64,000 bases of DNA, from NCBI RefSeq assembly GCF_031179145.1, contig NZ_JAPSIB010000009.1, positions 1 through 64,000 on the forward strand. Reading direction: 5' to 3'. Within the stretch, counting starts at the first letter, position 1. The number at the start of each line of letters is the position of its first letter. Of the stretch, positions 8,297 through 17,522 are shown piece after piece. This stretch comes from Brevibacterium sp. GTDB lineage: Bacteria > Actinomycetota > Actinomycetes > Actinomycetales > Brevibacteriaceae. The notes under the pieces are model-generated. The model had not been told where the DNA came from. It ran no database searches and saw only the letters and a list, made by a program, of their open reading frames with translations. The translations under genes and the position numbers were made by a program.

Positions 8297-9505
8297 ATGA
8301 CTTTCGAAGCACTTGAGACCAGCTTGCAGGCCGCGCAGCAGATCGACTGGGAATTCCTCCTCGGCCCTCCACTTGCGATCGCGATCATCATCATCGGCGC
8401 AATCGTTCTGAACATGGTGATCCGACTATTCATCCGGCGCTTCGCCGCGGCCGTTGCCAAGGGCACCGTCGGCAGTTCGGAGTCCGCTCGTGGACGCTTC
8501 TCCGCGTCCGCGATACAGGCGAAGGAAAGCGGCTTCGAACCCGCGATCGTCCGCGAGCGTCGGGCGCAGCGTGCCAAAACGGTTGGTCGCCTGCTGTCCT
8601 CGGTGGCCACGATCCTCATCGTCGTCATCGCCGTCCTCATGATCCTCGACAAATTGAGCTTCAACATCGCCCCGATTCTGGCCTCGGCCGGTATCGTCGG
8701 TGTTGCCCTCGCCTTCGGTGCACAGGCGCTCGTCAAGGACTACCTCTCGGGCTTCTTCATGGTCGTCGAGGACCAGTACGGGATCGGCGACACCGTCGAC
8801 CTGGGCGAGGCCATCGGGACCGTCGAGGACGTTGGCCTGCGGACCACTCAGGTGCGTGGGCTCGACGGCACCCTCTGGCATGTGCGCAACGGTGAGATCC
8901 TGCGGGTGGGCAATCAGTCGCAGGGCTGGGCCCGAGCCGTCCTCGACATCCCCATCGCCTACAACACGACGATGGACACCTACTCCGAGATCATCACCGC
9001 GACCACTGAGGCGGTGGAGCGGGATCCCGAGATCTCCGACTCCATCCTCGAGAAGCCGGAGATCTGGGGAGTCGAGTCGCTGTCGGCCGAATCCCAGGTC
9101 ATCCGCACGGTGCTCAAGACCAAGCCGAACCAGCAGTGGGCAGTGGCTCGTGCTTTCCGGGCAGAGCTCAAGCGGCAGATGGACCGCCGCGGCATCCAGA
9201 TTCCCTTCACTCAGGAGACCGTGTTCCGGACCCTGCCGGACCCGACGGAGGCCATCAAGATCGCGGCCACGAATGAGACCCATGAGGCCGACCACCATCA
9301 CGATTCACACGGTCATGATTCGCCCGGGAACGATTCACGCAGTCGTGAGCCGCTTGGCCAGGAGTCGCGCAGTCATGATGCGCACGGAGGCTCCGGACCG
9401 AAACCGAATTCGGACACCTCGGCATCGCGGACGCGAAACGGGGATACTGGAACTGATCATGCCGGCGACCTGACCGGCGGCCCGAGAACCGGCAAGGGGA
9501 ACTGA
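8297..9505 (+). CDS. Small-conductance mechanosensitive channel, MscS family, with His/Asp-rich tail
   Basis: The 402-residue membrane channel should open under membrane tension to release solutes. Hydrophobic helices lie near residues 20-45 and 95-118, and a third pore-lining helix covers APILASAGIVGVALAFGAQ with the typical Gly/Ala pattern. The MscS beta domain follows (QYGIGDTVDLGE, VRNGEI). After residue about 325 comes a low-complexity tail rich in His, Asp, Ser and Gly, built from loose five-residue units such as DSHGH, DSPGN, DSRSR, ESRSH and DAHGG; metal binding is possible but unproven. TAGAGT in the pepN stop region could serve as a nearby -10. It lies 6 bp before glbO. Confidence 0.9.
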   Translation: MTFEALETSLQAAQQIDWEFLLGPPLAIAIIIIGAIVLNMVIRLFIRRFAAAVAKGTVGSSESARGRFSASAIQAKESGFEPAIVRERRAQRAKTVGRLLSSVATILIVVIAVLMILDKLSFNIAPILASAGIVGVALAFGAQALVKDYLSGFFMVVEDQYGIGDTVDLGEAIGTVEDVGLRTTQVRGLDGTLWHVRNGEILRVGNQSQGWARAVLDIPIAYNTTMDTYSEIITATTEAVERDPEISDSILEKPEIWGVESLSAESQVIRTVLKTKPNQQWAVARAFRAELKRQMDRRGIQIPFTQETVFRTLPDPTEAIKIAATNETHEADHHHDSHGHDSPGNDSRSREPLGQESRSHDAHGGSGPKPNSDTSASRTRNGDTGTDHAGDLTGGPRTGKGN

Positions 9506-9511
9506 GCACAC

Positions 9512-9913
9512 GTGAGCGCTGCGTCAAACGACACCATCTTCACCGCGGTGGGTGGCCACCCCACCTTCACCCGCCTCGTCGACGTGTTCTACAACCACGT
9601 GGCCAAAGATGAAGTGCTCATCGCCATGTATCCCGAGGGCCAGGAGCTCAAGGGGGCCAAGCATCGGCTCCAGACCTTCCTCGAGCAGTACTTCGGCGGC
9701 CCTTCGACCTATCAGGACGAACGCGGACACCCACGACTGCGGATGCGCCACTTCCCGTATCCGATCGACTTCAGTGCCCGTGACCGGTGGCTGACGTGCA
9801 TGAGAGCGGCTCTCGACGATGTGTCGCTGCCACCGCTGTACGAAGAGGTCTTCTGGGACTACTTCCAGCGGGCGGCCACCGCAATGGTCAATACTGCGGG
9901 CCACGAAGTCTGA
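9512..9913 (+). CDS. glbO: Group II truncated haemoglobin (trHbO)
   Basis: A haem-binding 2-on-2 globin of 133 residues linked in this family to oxygen or peroxide/NO chemistry near the membrane. Features seen are GGHPTFTRLVDVFYNHVAKD at the B helix, LEQYFGGP, RHFPYPI, a proximal-His region RLRMRHFP and a Trp in DRWLTCM, matching mycobacterial GlbO. GTG 9512 follows AAGGGGAACTGAG. It is 6 bp downstream of mscS and convergent with an uncharacterised gene whose 3' repeats fill the gap. Confidence 0.93.
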   Translation: MSAASNDTIFTAVGGHPTFTRLVDVFYNHVAKDEVLIAMYPEGQELKGAKHRLQTFLEQYFGGPSTYQDERGHPRLRMRHFPYPIDFSARDRWLTCMRAALDDVSLPPLYEEVFWDYFQRAATAMVNTAGHEV

Positions 9914-9926
9914 GCGACAGCGAACT

Positions 9927-10033
9927 GGCCGTCAGGCGTTGCGCGGGTTACCGGCCGTCGGGCGGTTGGGCAGGTTACCGGCCGTCAGACGGCTGCGCGG
10001 GTTACCGGCCGTCAGGCGGTTGCGCGGGTGAGC
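9927..10033 (-). repeat. 27-bp x4 tandem repeat carrying a gene's stop codon
   Basis: Units lie at 9927-9952 (26 bp), 9953-9979, 9980-10006 and 10007-10033. The last unit contains the final codons and TGA of the minus-strand gene at 10012-10728, so the array looks like repeated copying of that gene's end (LTRATA-stop). Three of four units keep TGA; one has CGA. It fills the gap to the convergent glbO. Confidence 0.93.
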
Positions 10034-10728
10034 AGGTGACCGCCGGGGGTGACCAGTCGCAGCCATCCGGGCGAGGCCATCACAGGATGCCTCTCCCCCG
10101 CCCCAGAACTCGTCGCGTCAGAACCTGTTGCCCCGGAACTGAGTGCGTCAGTCATTGTCGCCTCGGGCACGAACTTGAGTCCGGCGGCGGCGAACGCGAC
10201 TCCCGCCGGAAGAGTGGTCCCCGCCTCGGCGCTCATCGGCTTCGACCAGATCCGGGAGCGCAGAGCCTTCACGGCGTGCGACCCCGCATTCGCGGGCGTT
10301 CCCTCACTCACCTCGGCGATGCCGGACTCGGCAGTGCGCCTGATGACCTCCTCGGACAGCGTGTCGACAGGCGTCCACCCACCCTTGGGCGGGGCGATCC
10401 CGCTCCAGGACACCAGCACTGAGTTCGGCGGCAGCGGCAGTGAGGTTCCGTTCTCCTCCCGTGCGAAGCGGTCCTTGAGGTTCGACAGGGGCACCACCTC
10501 GTCGAGGCCGTCGAGTTCGGGGCCGGCCAACCGCATCATCCGCATCGCGAGCACCAGCGGCGTCGAATCCCCGATGCCGTGCGGGTAGAGCGGAGCGACC
10601 GTGAGAACGAGCACATTCGAGGACACGTGCAGTCGCATCGCCCCATCGGGGTCGAGCCGGTGGGCCAGCGACGTGAACGCAGCGAGATCCTTCAGCGCCA
10701 GCGGGTCGGCGATCTCCAGAGTCGTCAT
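10012..10728 (-). CDS. Uncharacterised actinobacterial protein
   Basis: I do not recognise a named family in this 238-residue protein. It starts MTTLEIADPLALKDLAAF and has no signal peptide or membrane segment. The first 185 residues look like a compact soluble domain. A Ser/Thr/Ala/Gly-rich stretch (residues about 196-215) precedes the end. Its ATG overlaps the stop of the upstream thioesterase by 4 bp (ATGA), so it is translationally coupled, and its position between glbO and a thioesterase suggests a link to acyl-CoA metabolism, but that is inference. The 3' end lies inside a 27-bp tandem array. Confidence 0.8.
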   Translation of the reverse strand: MTTLEIADPLALKDLAAFTSLAHRLDPDGAMRLHVSSNVLVLTVAPLYPHGIGDSTPLVLAMRMMRLAGPELDGLDEVVPLSNLKDRFAREENGTSLPLPPNSVLVSWSGIAPPKGGWTPVDTLSEEVIRRTAESGIAEVSEGTPANAGSHAVKALRSRIWSKPMSAEAGTTLPAGVAFAAAGLKFVPEATMTDALSSGATGSDATSSGAGERHPVMASPGWLRLVTPGGHLLTRATA

Positions 10729-11285
10729 CGGCGGCGGCCTCGCAGCGGCACGGCGGGTTGGATGATCGATTCCATTGCTCGGGTCTCCTCGAGGCTGAGT
10801 CGACGCGGGCGCGAGGCGGCCCGGTCGATGAAGGCGATGACGGTCTCGGCCACGGTATAGGCCAGGGAGCCGTCGGGCTCCGCGATGACGTAACCGATCG
10901 TCACAGACGCCGGCCTCACCTCGCTGATCACCAGGTCGACGGCGATCGGGCCCGGCCGGTAACGGATGGGCGCCCGGTACTCGATCGAATGCGCGGTCAC
11001 GAGCATCTCGGTGGTCGCCGAGGCCCGCGCGAAGATCGGCGGGATCTGGATGCCGGAGACGGTCTCGGCGATCCCGAACCGCCCGGTGGCCGCGTCCGCG
11101 TCGCTCGTGTGCGTCGGCGACCCCAGAGCCCGCACACGCGCCTCCTCCAGCAGGCGGAGCTGAGTGACATTGTTGACATGACCGTAGGCGTCGAGGTCGC
11201 CCCACCGCAGCTCCAGCAGGACGCGGGTGAATTCCTTGAGATGAGGATTGGCAGGGAGATGGGGATCGGCAGGACGGGAACGCAT
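10725..11285 (-). CDS. Hotdog-fold acyl-CoA thioesterase (4HBT type)
   Basis: A single hotdog domain with the 4-hydroxybenzoyl-CoA thioesterase signature RWGDLDAYGHVNNV near residue 25; the Asp after Gly is the usual catalytic residue. The protein is about 186 residues from ATG 11285. A further in-frame ATG at 11318 is possible; neither has an ideally spaced ribosome-binding site, so the start is uncertain. It would hydrolyse acyl-CoA thioesters; substrate unknown. It is divergent from a TesB-type thioesterase and coupled to the following gene. Confidence 0.85.
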   Translation of the reverse strand: MRSRPADPHLPANPHLKEFTRVLLELRWGDLDAYGHVNNVTQLRLLEEARVRALGSPTHTSDADAATGRFGIAETVSGIQIPPIFARASATTEMLVTAHSIEYRAPIRYRPGPIAVDLVISEVRPASVTIGYVIAEPDGSLAYTVAETVIAFIDRAASRPRRLSLEETRAMESIIQPAVPLRGRRR

Positions 11286-11414
11286 CCCTCCATCATGCCA
11301 TCCGACGTCGGGTGGCATGCCCTCGGCACGAAACTCCCGTCGGCTCACGTTAGGATCGTCTGCAGATGTACCAGTCGTTGACTGAGAAGACGTAGTTCGA
11401 GGCTGGAGGGCCGA

Positions 11415-12317
11415 GTGAGCGCTGAAGAGATGGCACAGGCGAATGTCGCAGAGCTGCGGGAGCTGCTCGACCTGGAGAGGGTGGATGTCACCTCCACCTC
11501 CCGGGAGAGCGACTTCTTCCTCGGTCGCAGCCAGTACAAGCCCGACGGTCGCGTGTTCGGCGGGCAGGTGCTCGCTCAGTGCATTGTGGCGGCGGCGCGG
11601 ACGATGCCCGAGGAGCGCCTCATCCATTCCCTGCACGGCTACTTCCTGCGGGCCGGTGATGTCAGCGAGCCGATCGAATTCGGTGTCGAGCGCCTCCGCG
11701 ACGGCCGCTCATTCTCGGCCCGGCGAGTCCATGCCTATCAGAGGAACCAGCCGATCCTGTCCCTGATCGCCTCGTTCCAGGACGAGCAGGACGGCCTCGA
11801 GCACGCCGAGAAGATGCCGGAGGGACTGCCGGGCCCGGAGGACTGTCCGGAGATCCGCGATGTCCTCGCCGGCAGCGACAACCCGCATGTGACCGAATGG
11901 ATCAACAAGCGACCCTTCGATGTCCGACCGGTCGAGCATCCTCTCTACTACAACACTCCCGAGGACCGGGAGCTCACGCACCAGCACGTCTGGTTCCGCA
12001 CCAGTGCGCCCTTCGGCGACGATCCGGTTCTCAACGCCGCGGCCCTCGCCTACGCCAGTGACTACAACCTGCTCGAACCTGCGCTGCGCCGGCAGGGGCT
12101 GAACTGGACCACGCCCGGACTGCGCGTGGCCAGCCTCGACCACGCCATGTGGTGGCACCGCCGGGTGCGGGTCGACGAGTGGATGCTCTACGTGCAGGAG
12201 TCGCCCGCCGCCCAGGGCGGACGCGGCCTCGGCTATGGACGCATCTTCTCCCGCGACGGTGCGCTCCTGGCCACCGTCGCCCAGGAGGGAATGGTCCGCG
12301 TCAAGGCAGCCGGCTGA
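11415..12317 (+). CDS. tesB: Acyl-CoA thioesterase II (TesB family)
   Basis: A double-hotdog thioesterase of 300 residues that hydrolyses medium- and long-chain acyl-CoA. Recognisable blocks include RVFGGQVLAQ and HSLHGYFLRAGD in the N-terminal hotdog, and ALAYASDYNLLEPA, SLDHAMWWHR and GRGLGYGRIF in the C-terminal one. GTG 11415 is preceded by GGAGGGCCGA. A TAGGAT at 11349-11354 could be the -10, giving a leader of about 55 nt. A bidirectional terminator separates it from convergent ettA. Confidence 0.93.
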   Translation: MSAEEMAQANVAELRELLDLERVDVTSTSRESDFFLGRSQYKPDGRVFGGQVLAQCIVAAARTMPEERLIHSLHGYFLRAGDVSEPIEFGVERLRDGRSFSARRVHAYQRNQPILSLIASFQDEQDGLEHAEKMPEGLPGPEDCPEIRDVLAGSDNPHVTEWINKRPFDVRPVEHPLYYNTPEDRELTHQHVWFRTSAPFGDDPVLNAAALAYASDYNLLEPALRRQGLNWTTPGLRVASLDHAMWWHRRVRVDEWMLYVQESPAAQGGRGLGYGRIFSRDGALLATVAQEGMVRVKAAG

Positions 12318-12349
12318 CGGAACTCACCGGGTGAGGCCTCAGCAGTAAT

Positions 12350-12384
12350 GAGCAAGCCCCCGGCGGTCGGCCGGGGGCTTGCTC
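12350..12384. terminator. Bidirectional terminator between tesB and ettA
   Basis: A perfect 15-bp stem (12350-12364 with 12370-12384, five-base loop) sits between two convergent genes. Confidence 0.88.
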
Positions 12385-12400
12385 ATCTCTGCGCACTGAT

Positions 12401-14083
<1,683 letters not shown>

Positions 14084-14100
14084 AGTCAACCCAGATTATC
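14084..14100 (-). promoter_or_regulatory. Possible near-leaderless promoter of ettA
   Basis: On the minus strand GATAAT (14100-14095) lies 11 nt before ATG 14083, so a start site 7 nt after the -10 would leave a leader of only about 4 nt. No clear Shine-Dalgarno is present, which fits. Tentative. Confidence 0.35.
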
Positions 14101-14190
14101 GGTAGTGCACTCCCCAGGGCCAATTGGTTCCGGACGGCCTGGGACACCGGCTCGGACCCCGGCAGCCGAATGCTCCGCACCCCTCGGGCA

Positions 14191-14289
14191 CCTCGGCCTC
14201 CGGGCGGCGCGGGCCGCAGGGACGTCAGCCGCTGAGCTCGCCAAGAACGTCGGCCTCCGACCGGTGCGGACCGCAGGAACGTCAGCCGC
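14191..14289 (-). repeat. 57-bp-period duplication of a gene's 3' end
   Basis: Two 42-bp copies (14191-14232 and 14248-14289) are offset by 57 bp and are about 80 percent identical. The second contains the last codons and TGA of the lipoprotein gene; the first keeps the same GGC-TGA-CGT arrangement downstream. A third, weaker copy can be traced around 14134-14175. Confidence 0.85.
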
Positions 14290-14902
14290 CGCCGAGGGAT
14301 GGAGCTTCGCCGGAGGAGTCACCCTCGGATCCCGAACCGCTGCCGGTCCCGTCGTCCGAGGAAGCACCGTCCGTCGCCGACGGGCTTTCGGTCTCGCCGT
14401 GGATGTCCTCGCCGGGAAGGTGTCCCTCTCCGTTGTCGTCGCCGTCCTTCGTGCGCTTCTCGCCGGTCGGGGCTTTGACCCCTTCGGGTCGGTCGACGTC
14501 ACCGAACAGGCAGGCTCCGGTCGATTCGGTCGGCTTCATCAGCTCGGCCGTTGCCTTGCCACCGCGGATCTCACCGACCACGCAGCCCCTGTCCGTCTTG
14601 ACCCCGAACATCTTCGAGGGAACGTCGTTGCCCAACGGAGATTCGTCGATCGTGGCTTCGAGCTGTTTCGGATCGTAACCGGCATCGATCATCGTGTCGA
14701 AGAACTTCTTCGTCGACACCGTGGAATCCTTGTCCCCGGTCAGAGGCTTCACTGCCTCGAGCACCTTGTCGACCTCTGCCTCCTGCGTCTGCTCCGGCTG
14801 AGTCGGCTCGGGAGCGTTGTCAGCGCTGTCGAAACCCAGGAGCGAGCACCCGGACAGGGCGATGGTCAGAGCTGCGAGACCCGACAGTGGGATGAGACGC
14901 AT
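14282..14902 (-). CDS. Predicted lipoprotein
   Basis: The 206-residue protein starts MRLIPLSGLAALTIALSGC, a lipoprotein signal peptide with lipobox LSGC, so it should be exported and lipid-anchored at Cys19. The mature part holds a small domain (about 45-140) with two Cys, in RGCVVGE and GACLFGD, that may form a disulfide. The tail is acidic and Ser/Gly-rich. Function unknown. ATG 14902 is preceded by GAGGTTGTCC. It lies between ssb and ettA on the same strand. Its terminal codons and stop are duplicated downstream. Confidence 0.85.
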   Translation of the reverse strand: MRLIPLSGLAALTIALSGCSLLGFDSADNAPEPTQPEQTQEAEVDKVLEAVKPLTGDKDSTVSTKKFFDTMIDAGYDPKQLEATIDESPLGNDVPSKMFGVKTDRGCVVGEIRGGKATAELMKPTESTGACLFGDVDRPEGVKAPTGEKRTKDGDDNGEGHLPGEDIHGETESPSATDGASSDDGTGSGSGSEGDSSGEAPSLGGG

Positions 14903-14976
14903 GGACAACCTCGGCGGGAGGGAACGATGAACGTCTTCACTTTAACTGATCGTTCCGGCCGTCCCCGACAGGGCAG

Positions 14977-15696
14977 TCAGAAGGGCGCAGCCACCGCGGC
15001 AGTGGACCGGGCGATCGCGTCGCCTCCTGTCCGGCCGGCGTCATCGGCGTCGTCATCCCGATTCTCATCGGTCCCGTCGACGAACTCCTCCTCCTCGTCG
15101 TCACCGCCGGAGGCAGATCCGTCGGCTGCGTCATTGCCGCCGCTCGCATAGCCGCTGCTCCCGTAGCCGCCGTCGGAGGCACTGCTGCCGGTGCCGGTAC
15201 CCGGGTAGGGGCGTTCTGTGGCCGACTGTGCAGCGCCGGCGGATTCGCCGGGCCGGTCGAACGTCGCGTCCTCCATCCCACCCCATCCAGAGCTCGCACT
15301 CGACTGCGCGGACTGCTGGCTGACGGATCGATGGGCGCCGGAGGACTTCTGGTAATTCGCAGTGCCGTACCGAAGATCGGGTCCGACGTGCTCGGCGATC
15401 ACGGTCGGGGTGCGGCCGGACTTCTCCTCCGTCGTCCATTCGCGGATCCGCAGACCGCCGTGCACCATGACCGTCATCCCCTGTTTGAGGGACATCGAGA
15501 CGTTGCTCGCCAACGGTCCGTAGCAGTCGACGGCGAACCATGAAGTGCCGTCATCGACGAACTCGCCCGTCGATTTGTCCAGGTGCCAGTGATTGACGGC
15601 CAGCCGGAACGACGCACAGGCACGCCCTGACGGCAGAGTCCTGCACTGCGGGTCCGCGGCCAGAGTGCCGCTGAGGTTGATCGGAATGTTCGACAT
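14977..15696 (-). CDS. ssb: Single-stranded DNA-binding protein paralogue
   Basis: An OB-fold SSB of 239 residues: MSNIPINLSGTLAADPQC, FRLAVNHWHLD, WFAVDCYGPLASNVSMSLKQGMTVMVHGGL and IAEHVGPDLRYGTA form the fold (residues 1-115). The long Ser/Gly-rich linker includes an acidic run (EEEEFVDG). The C-terminus is TAAVAAPF rather than the acidic DDDIPF tip that recruits repair partners in canonical SSB. With its place beside ettA (as mycobacterial Rv2478c) this suggests the second, SsbB-like paralogue. ATG 15696 follows GGGGAGCACACC. Confidence 0.9.
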   Translation of the reverse strand: MSNIPINLSGTLAADPQCRTLPSGRACASFRLAVNHWHLDKSTGEFVDDGTSWFAVDCYGPLASNVSMSLKQGMTVMVHGGLRIREWTTEEKSGRTPTVIAEHVGPDLRYGTANYQKSSGAHRSVSQQSAQSSASSGWGGMEDATFDRPGESAGAAQSATERPYPGTGTGSSASDGGYGSSGYASGGNDAADGSASGGDDEEEEFVDGTDENRDDDADDAGRTGGDAIARSTAAVAAPF

Positions 15697-15800
15697 GGTG
15701 TGCTCCCCTGCTCGGATGCCTCGGTGATTGCGACCGGCCGGTGAAGGCACCGGTCAGAATCCATTGGGCACTCCGGCAGCGTCACACGTCGAGAGATGGG

Positions 15801-15841
15801 GAATGCCCTGTGGATGGGCATCGACCCTCCACAGGGCATTC
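15801..15841. terminator. Hairpin downstream of the dynamin-like operon
   Basis: A perfect 13-bp stem (GAATGCCCTGTGG, 15801-15813, with 15829-15841) and 15-nt loop lie in the gap between the GTPase operon and ssb. There is no clear T tract, so termination is only probable. The rest of the 240-bp gap shows nothing else I can name. Confidence 0.5.
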
Positions 15842-15935
15842 GCGCATGAGTCCGAGCGCATGTGCGCACGAGTCAGATGGAACCCAGCCGAGCAGCGCGT
15901 CCAGGGTCCGCGCACCGGTCGCACCGGTGGGCGCG

Positions 15936-17522
15936 TCAGTGCTGGCGGAGCTTCTCGTGGGCCACCCGGTGCTCATCGACGACTGCGATCACGGGCTGCA
16001 GGTAGGAGCTCTCGGCGACCTGGCCCACGGCAGAGCGCAGCCGATGGTCCACGTCGCGCGCGGCGCTGTCCGCTCCTCTGTTCCGCGCCGACTTCGCCAC
16101 CACCGAGGTGATGATCGATCCGATGACCCCAAGCACGAACAGTCCCCCGGTCACCGCCCAGCTCCAGCCCGGAAGCCCCGCGGGAGCCACCAGTGCGGCG
16201 ATGCCCATGACGATCAGACCCAGCAGTCCGATGATCGTGGCGACGAAGAAGACGATCTGGAGCACATGGGCGAGTGACCACCAACCCGGCGTCTGACGCT
16301 GGATGTCCACAGCTGTGACGGCCGAGTCGAGGGTGTCGGAGAGCTGATCTGTGCTCGACTTCTCCGCCTCCGCGGCCGCTTTCTGCCATGGCAGCGGCAG
16401 TGACTTCACGGATTCGGTGATGAGCTCGTGAGCCATCAGGCGCACCTGGGAGCTCTGGGCCCGGCTCGTCGCCGGAACCGAGGCACGGATGAGTTCGTCC
16501 CGGGTCAGACCATGCTTGGCGCCCAGCGGATCGGGCGCATTCCTCTGCATCCACGCGAGCACGGGGTAGCCGGTCTTGCGGTAGGCGCGGCGAATGTAGT
16601 CATCGTGAACGGTCTGGGCCACCGCCTCGACGCCGGCGGCCTCGGACATCGTCTCCACGAGTCGCGATGCTCCGGGCAGTTCGTTGGGGGCGAGAACCGG
16701 TTCTCCGAGCTCTCCCTGGATCCGCTTGGCCATCGCCTGCATGTCCGAGAGCAGCCGTTCTGCGGCTGCCTGCTTCGAATCGACGGTGTCGGCGAGGATC
16801 GACCGGATCTCGGGGATCCCCTCCCGCGTCACAGCAGACGCCATGCGCACCTTGGTGTCGGTGAGCCCATCGGCGACGAGCAGCTGCTGGAGGTGCTCGG
16901 CCGCGGCCGTCTGCTCTGCGGGACTGAGCTTGTCGATCTGGTTGAGGACGACGACCATGTTCGAGCTGTTCTCGGCGAGTTTCGTCAAGTACTCCGAGTG
17001 CAGGGAGAAGTCGGCGTACTTCTGAGGGTCGACCACCCAGAACACGACGTCGACGAGGCCGACGAGTCGATCCGATTCCACCCGGTGTTCGACTGCGGTC
17101 GAGTCGTGGTCGGGCAGATCGAGGAGGATGAGCCCGTGGAGCTTCCTCTGGTCGTCACCGTCGAGTGCGGACTCCCGCCAGGTCCGGCTGCGTTCGGGAA
17201 CGTGGAGCCAGTTGAGGACATCGGTTCCGCCTTCACCCCAGACACATGCGGTGGGTCGGGCAGTGGTGGGGCGGCGGACGCCGACTCGAGCGATCTCGAG
17301 GCCCGCTACGGCATTGAACAGCGAGGACTTGCCCGAGCCGGTGGATCCGGCGAACGCGACGACGGTGAACTCCTCGCCCAGACCCAGTCGATCCTCAGCC
17401 CGCTCGAGGAGGTGCTGGGCCTCTGTCCGGGTGGCCCCGCTCAGCTTGTCCTCACGCAGATTCAGTGAGTGCCGGATTCCATCGGCGAGGCGTCGGATCT
17501 CGGTTTGCGTCGAGTCGTTCAC
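15936..17522 (-). CDS. YfjP-like membrane GTPase (dynamin superfamily)
   Basis: A 528-residue GTPase with G1 GSTGSGKSS near residue 60, a switch region RRPTTARPTACVW, G3 LLDLPDHDS and G4 LNQIDKL. Two hydrophobic helices near residues 410-435 and 445-470 (VFFVATIIGLLGLIVMG; WSWAVTGGLFVLGVIGSI) should anchor it in the membrane. Its GTG start overlaps the stop of the preceding GTPase gene by 4 bp, so the pair is an operon and the two may form a hetero-complex as other tandem bacterial dynamin-like proteins do. Role in membrane remodelling is inference. Confidence 0.85.
   Translation of the reverse strand: MNDSTQTEIRRLADGIRHSLNLREDKLSGATRTEAQHLLERAEDRLGLGEEFTVVAFAGSTGSGKSSLFNAVAGLEIARVGVRRPTTARPTACVWGEGGTDVLNWLHVPERSRTWRESALDGDDQRKLHGLILLDLPDHDSTAVEHRVESDRLVGLVDVVFWVVDPQKYADFSLHSEYLTKLAENSSNMVVVLNQIDKLSPAEQTAAAEHLQQLLVADGLTDTKVRMASAVTREGIPEIRSILADTVDSKQAAAERLLSDMQAMAKRIQGELGEPVLAPNELPGASRLVETMSEAAGVEAVAQTVHDDYIRRAYRKTGYPVLAWMQRNAPDPLGAKHGLTRDELIRASVPATSRAQSSQVRLMAHELITESVKSLPLPWQKAAAEAEKSSTDQLSDTLDSAVTAVDIQRQTPGWWSLAHVLQIVFFVATIIGLLGLIVMGIAALVAPAGLPGWSWAVTGGLFVLGVIGSIITSVVAKSARNRGADSAARDVDHRLRSAVGQVAESSYLQPVIAVVDEHRVAHEKLRQH

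Noticed and set aside
9927-10033. CRISPR-like array
   Set aside because: Units are contiguous without spacers, are degenerate, and extend a gene end. The same applies to the 27-bp array at 4675-4824.
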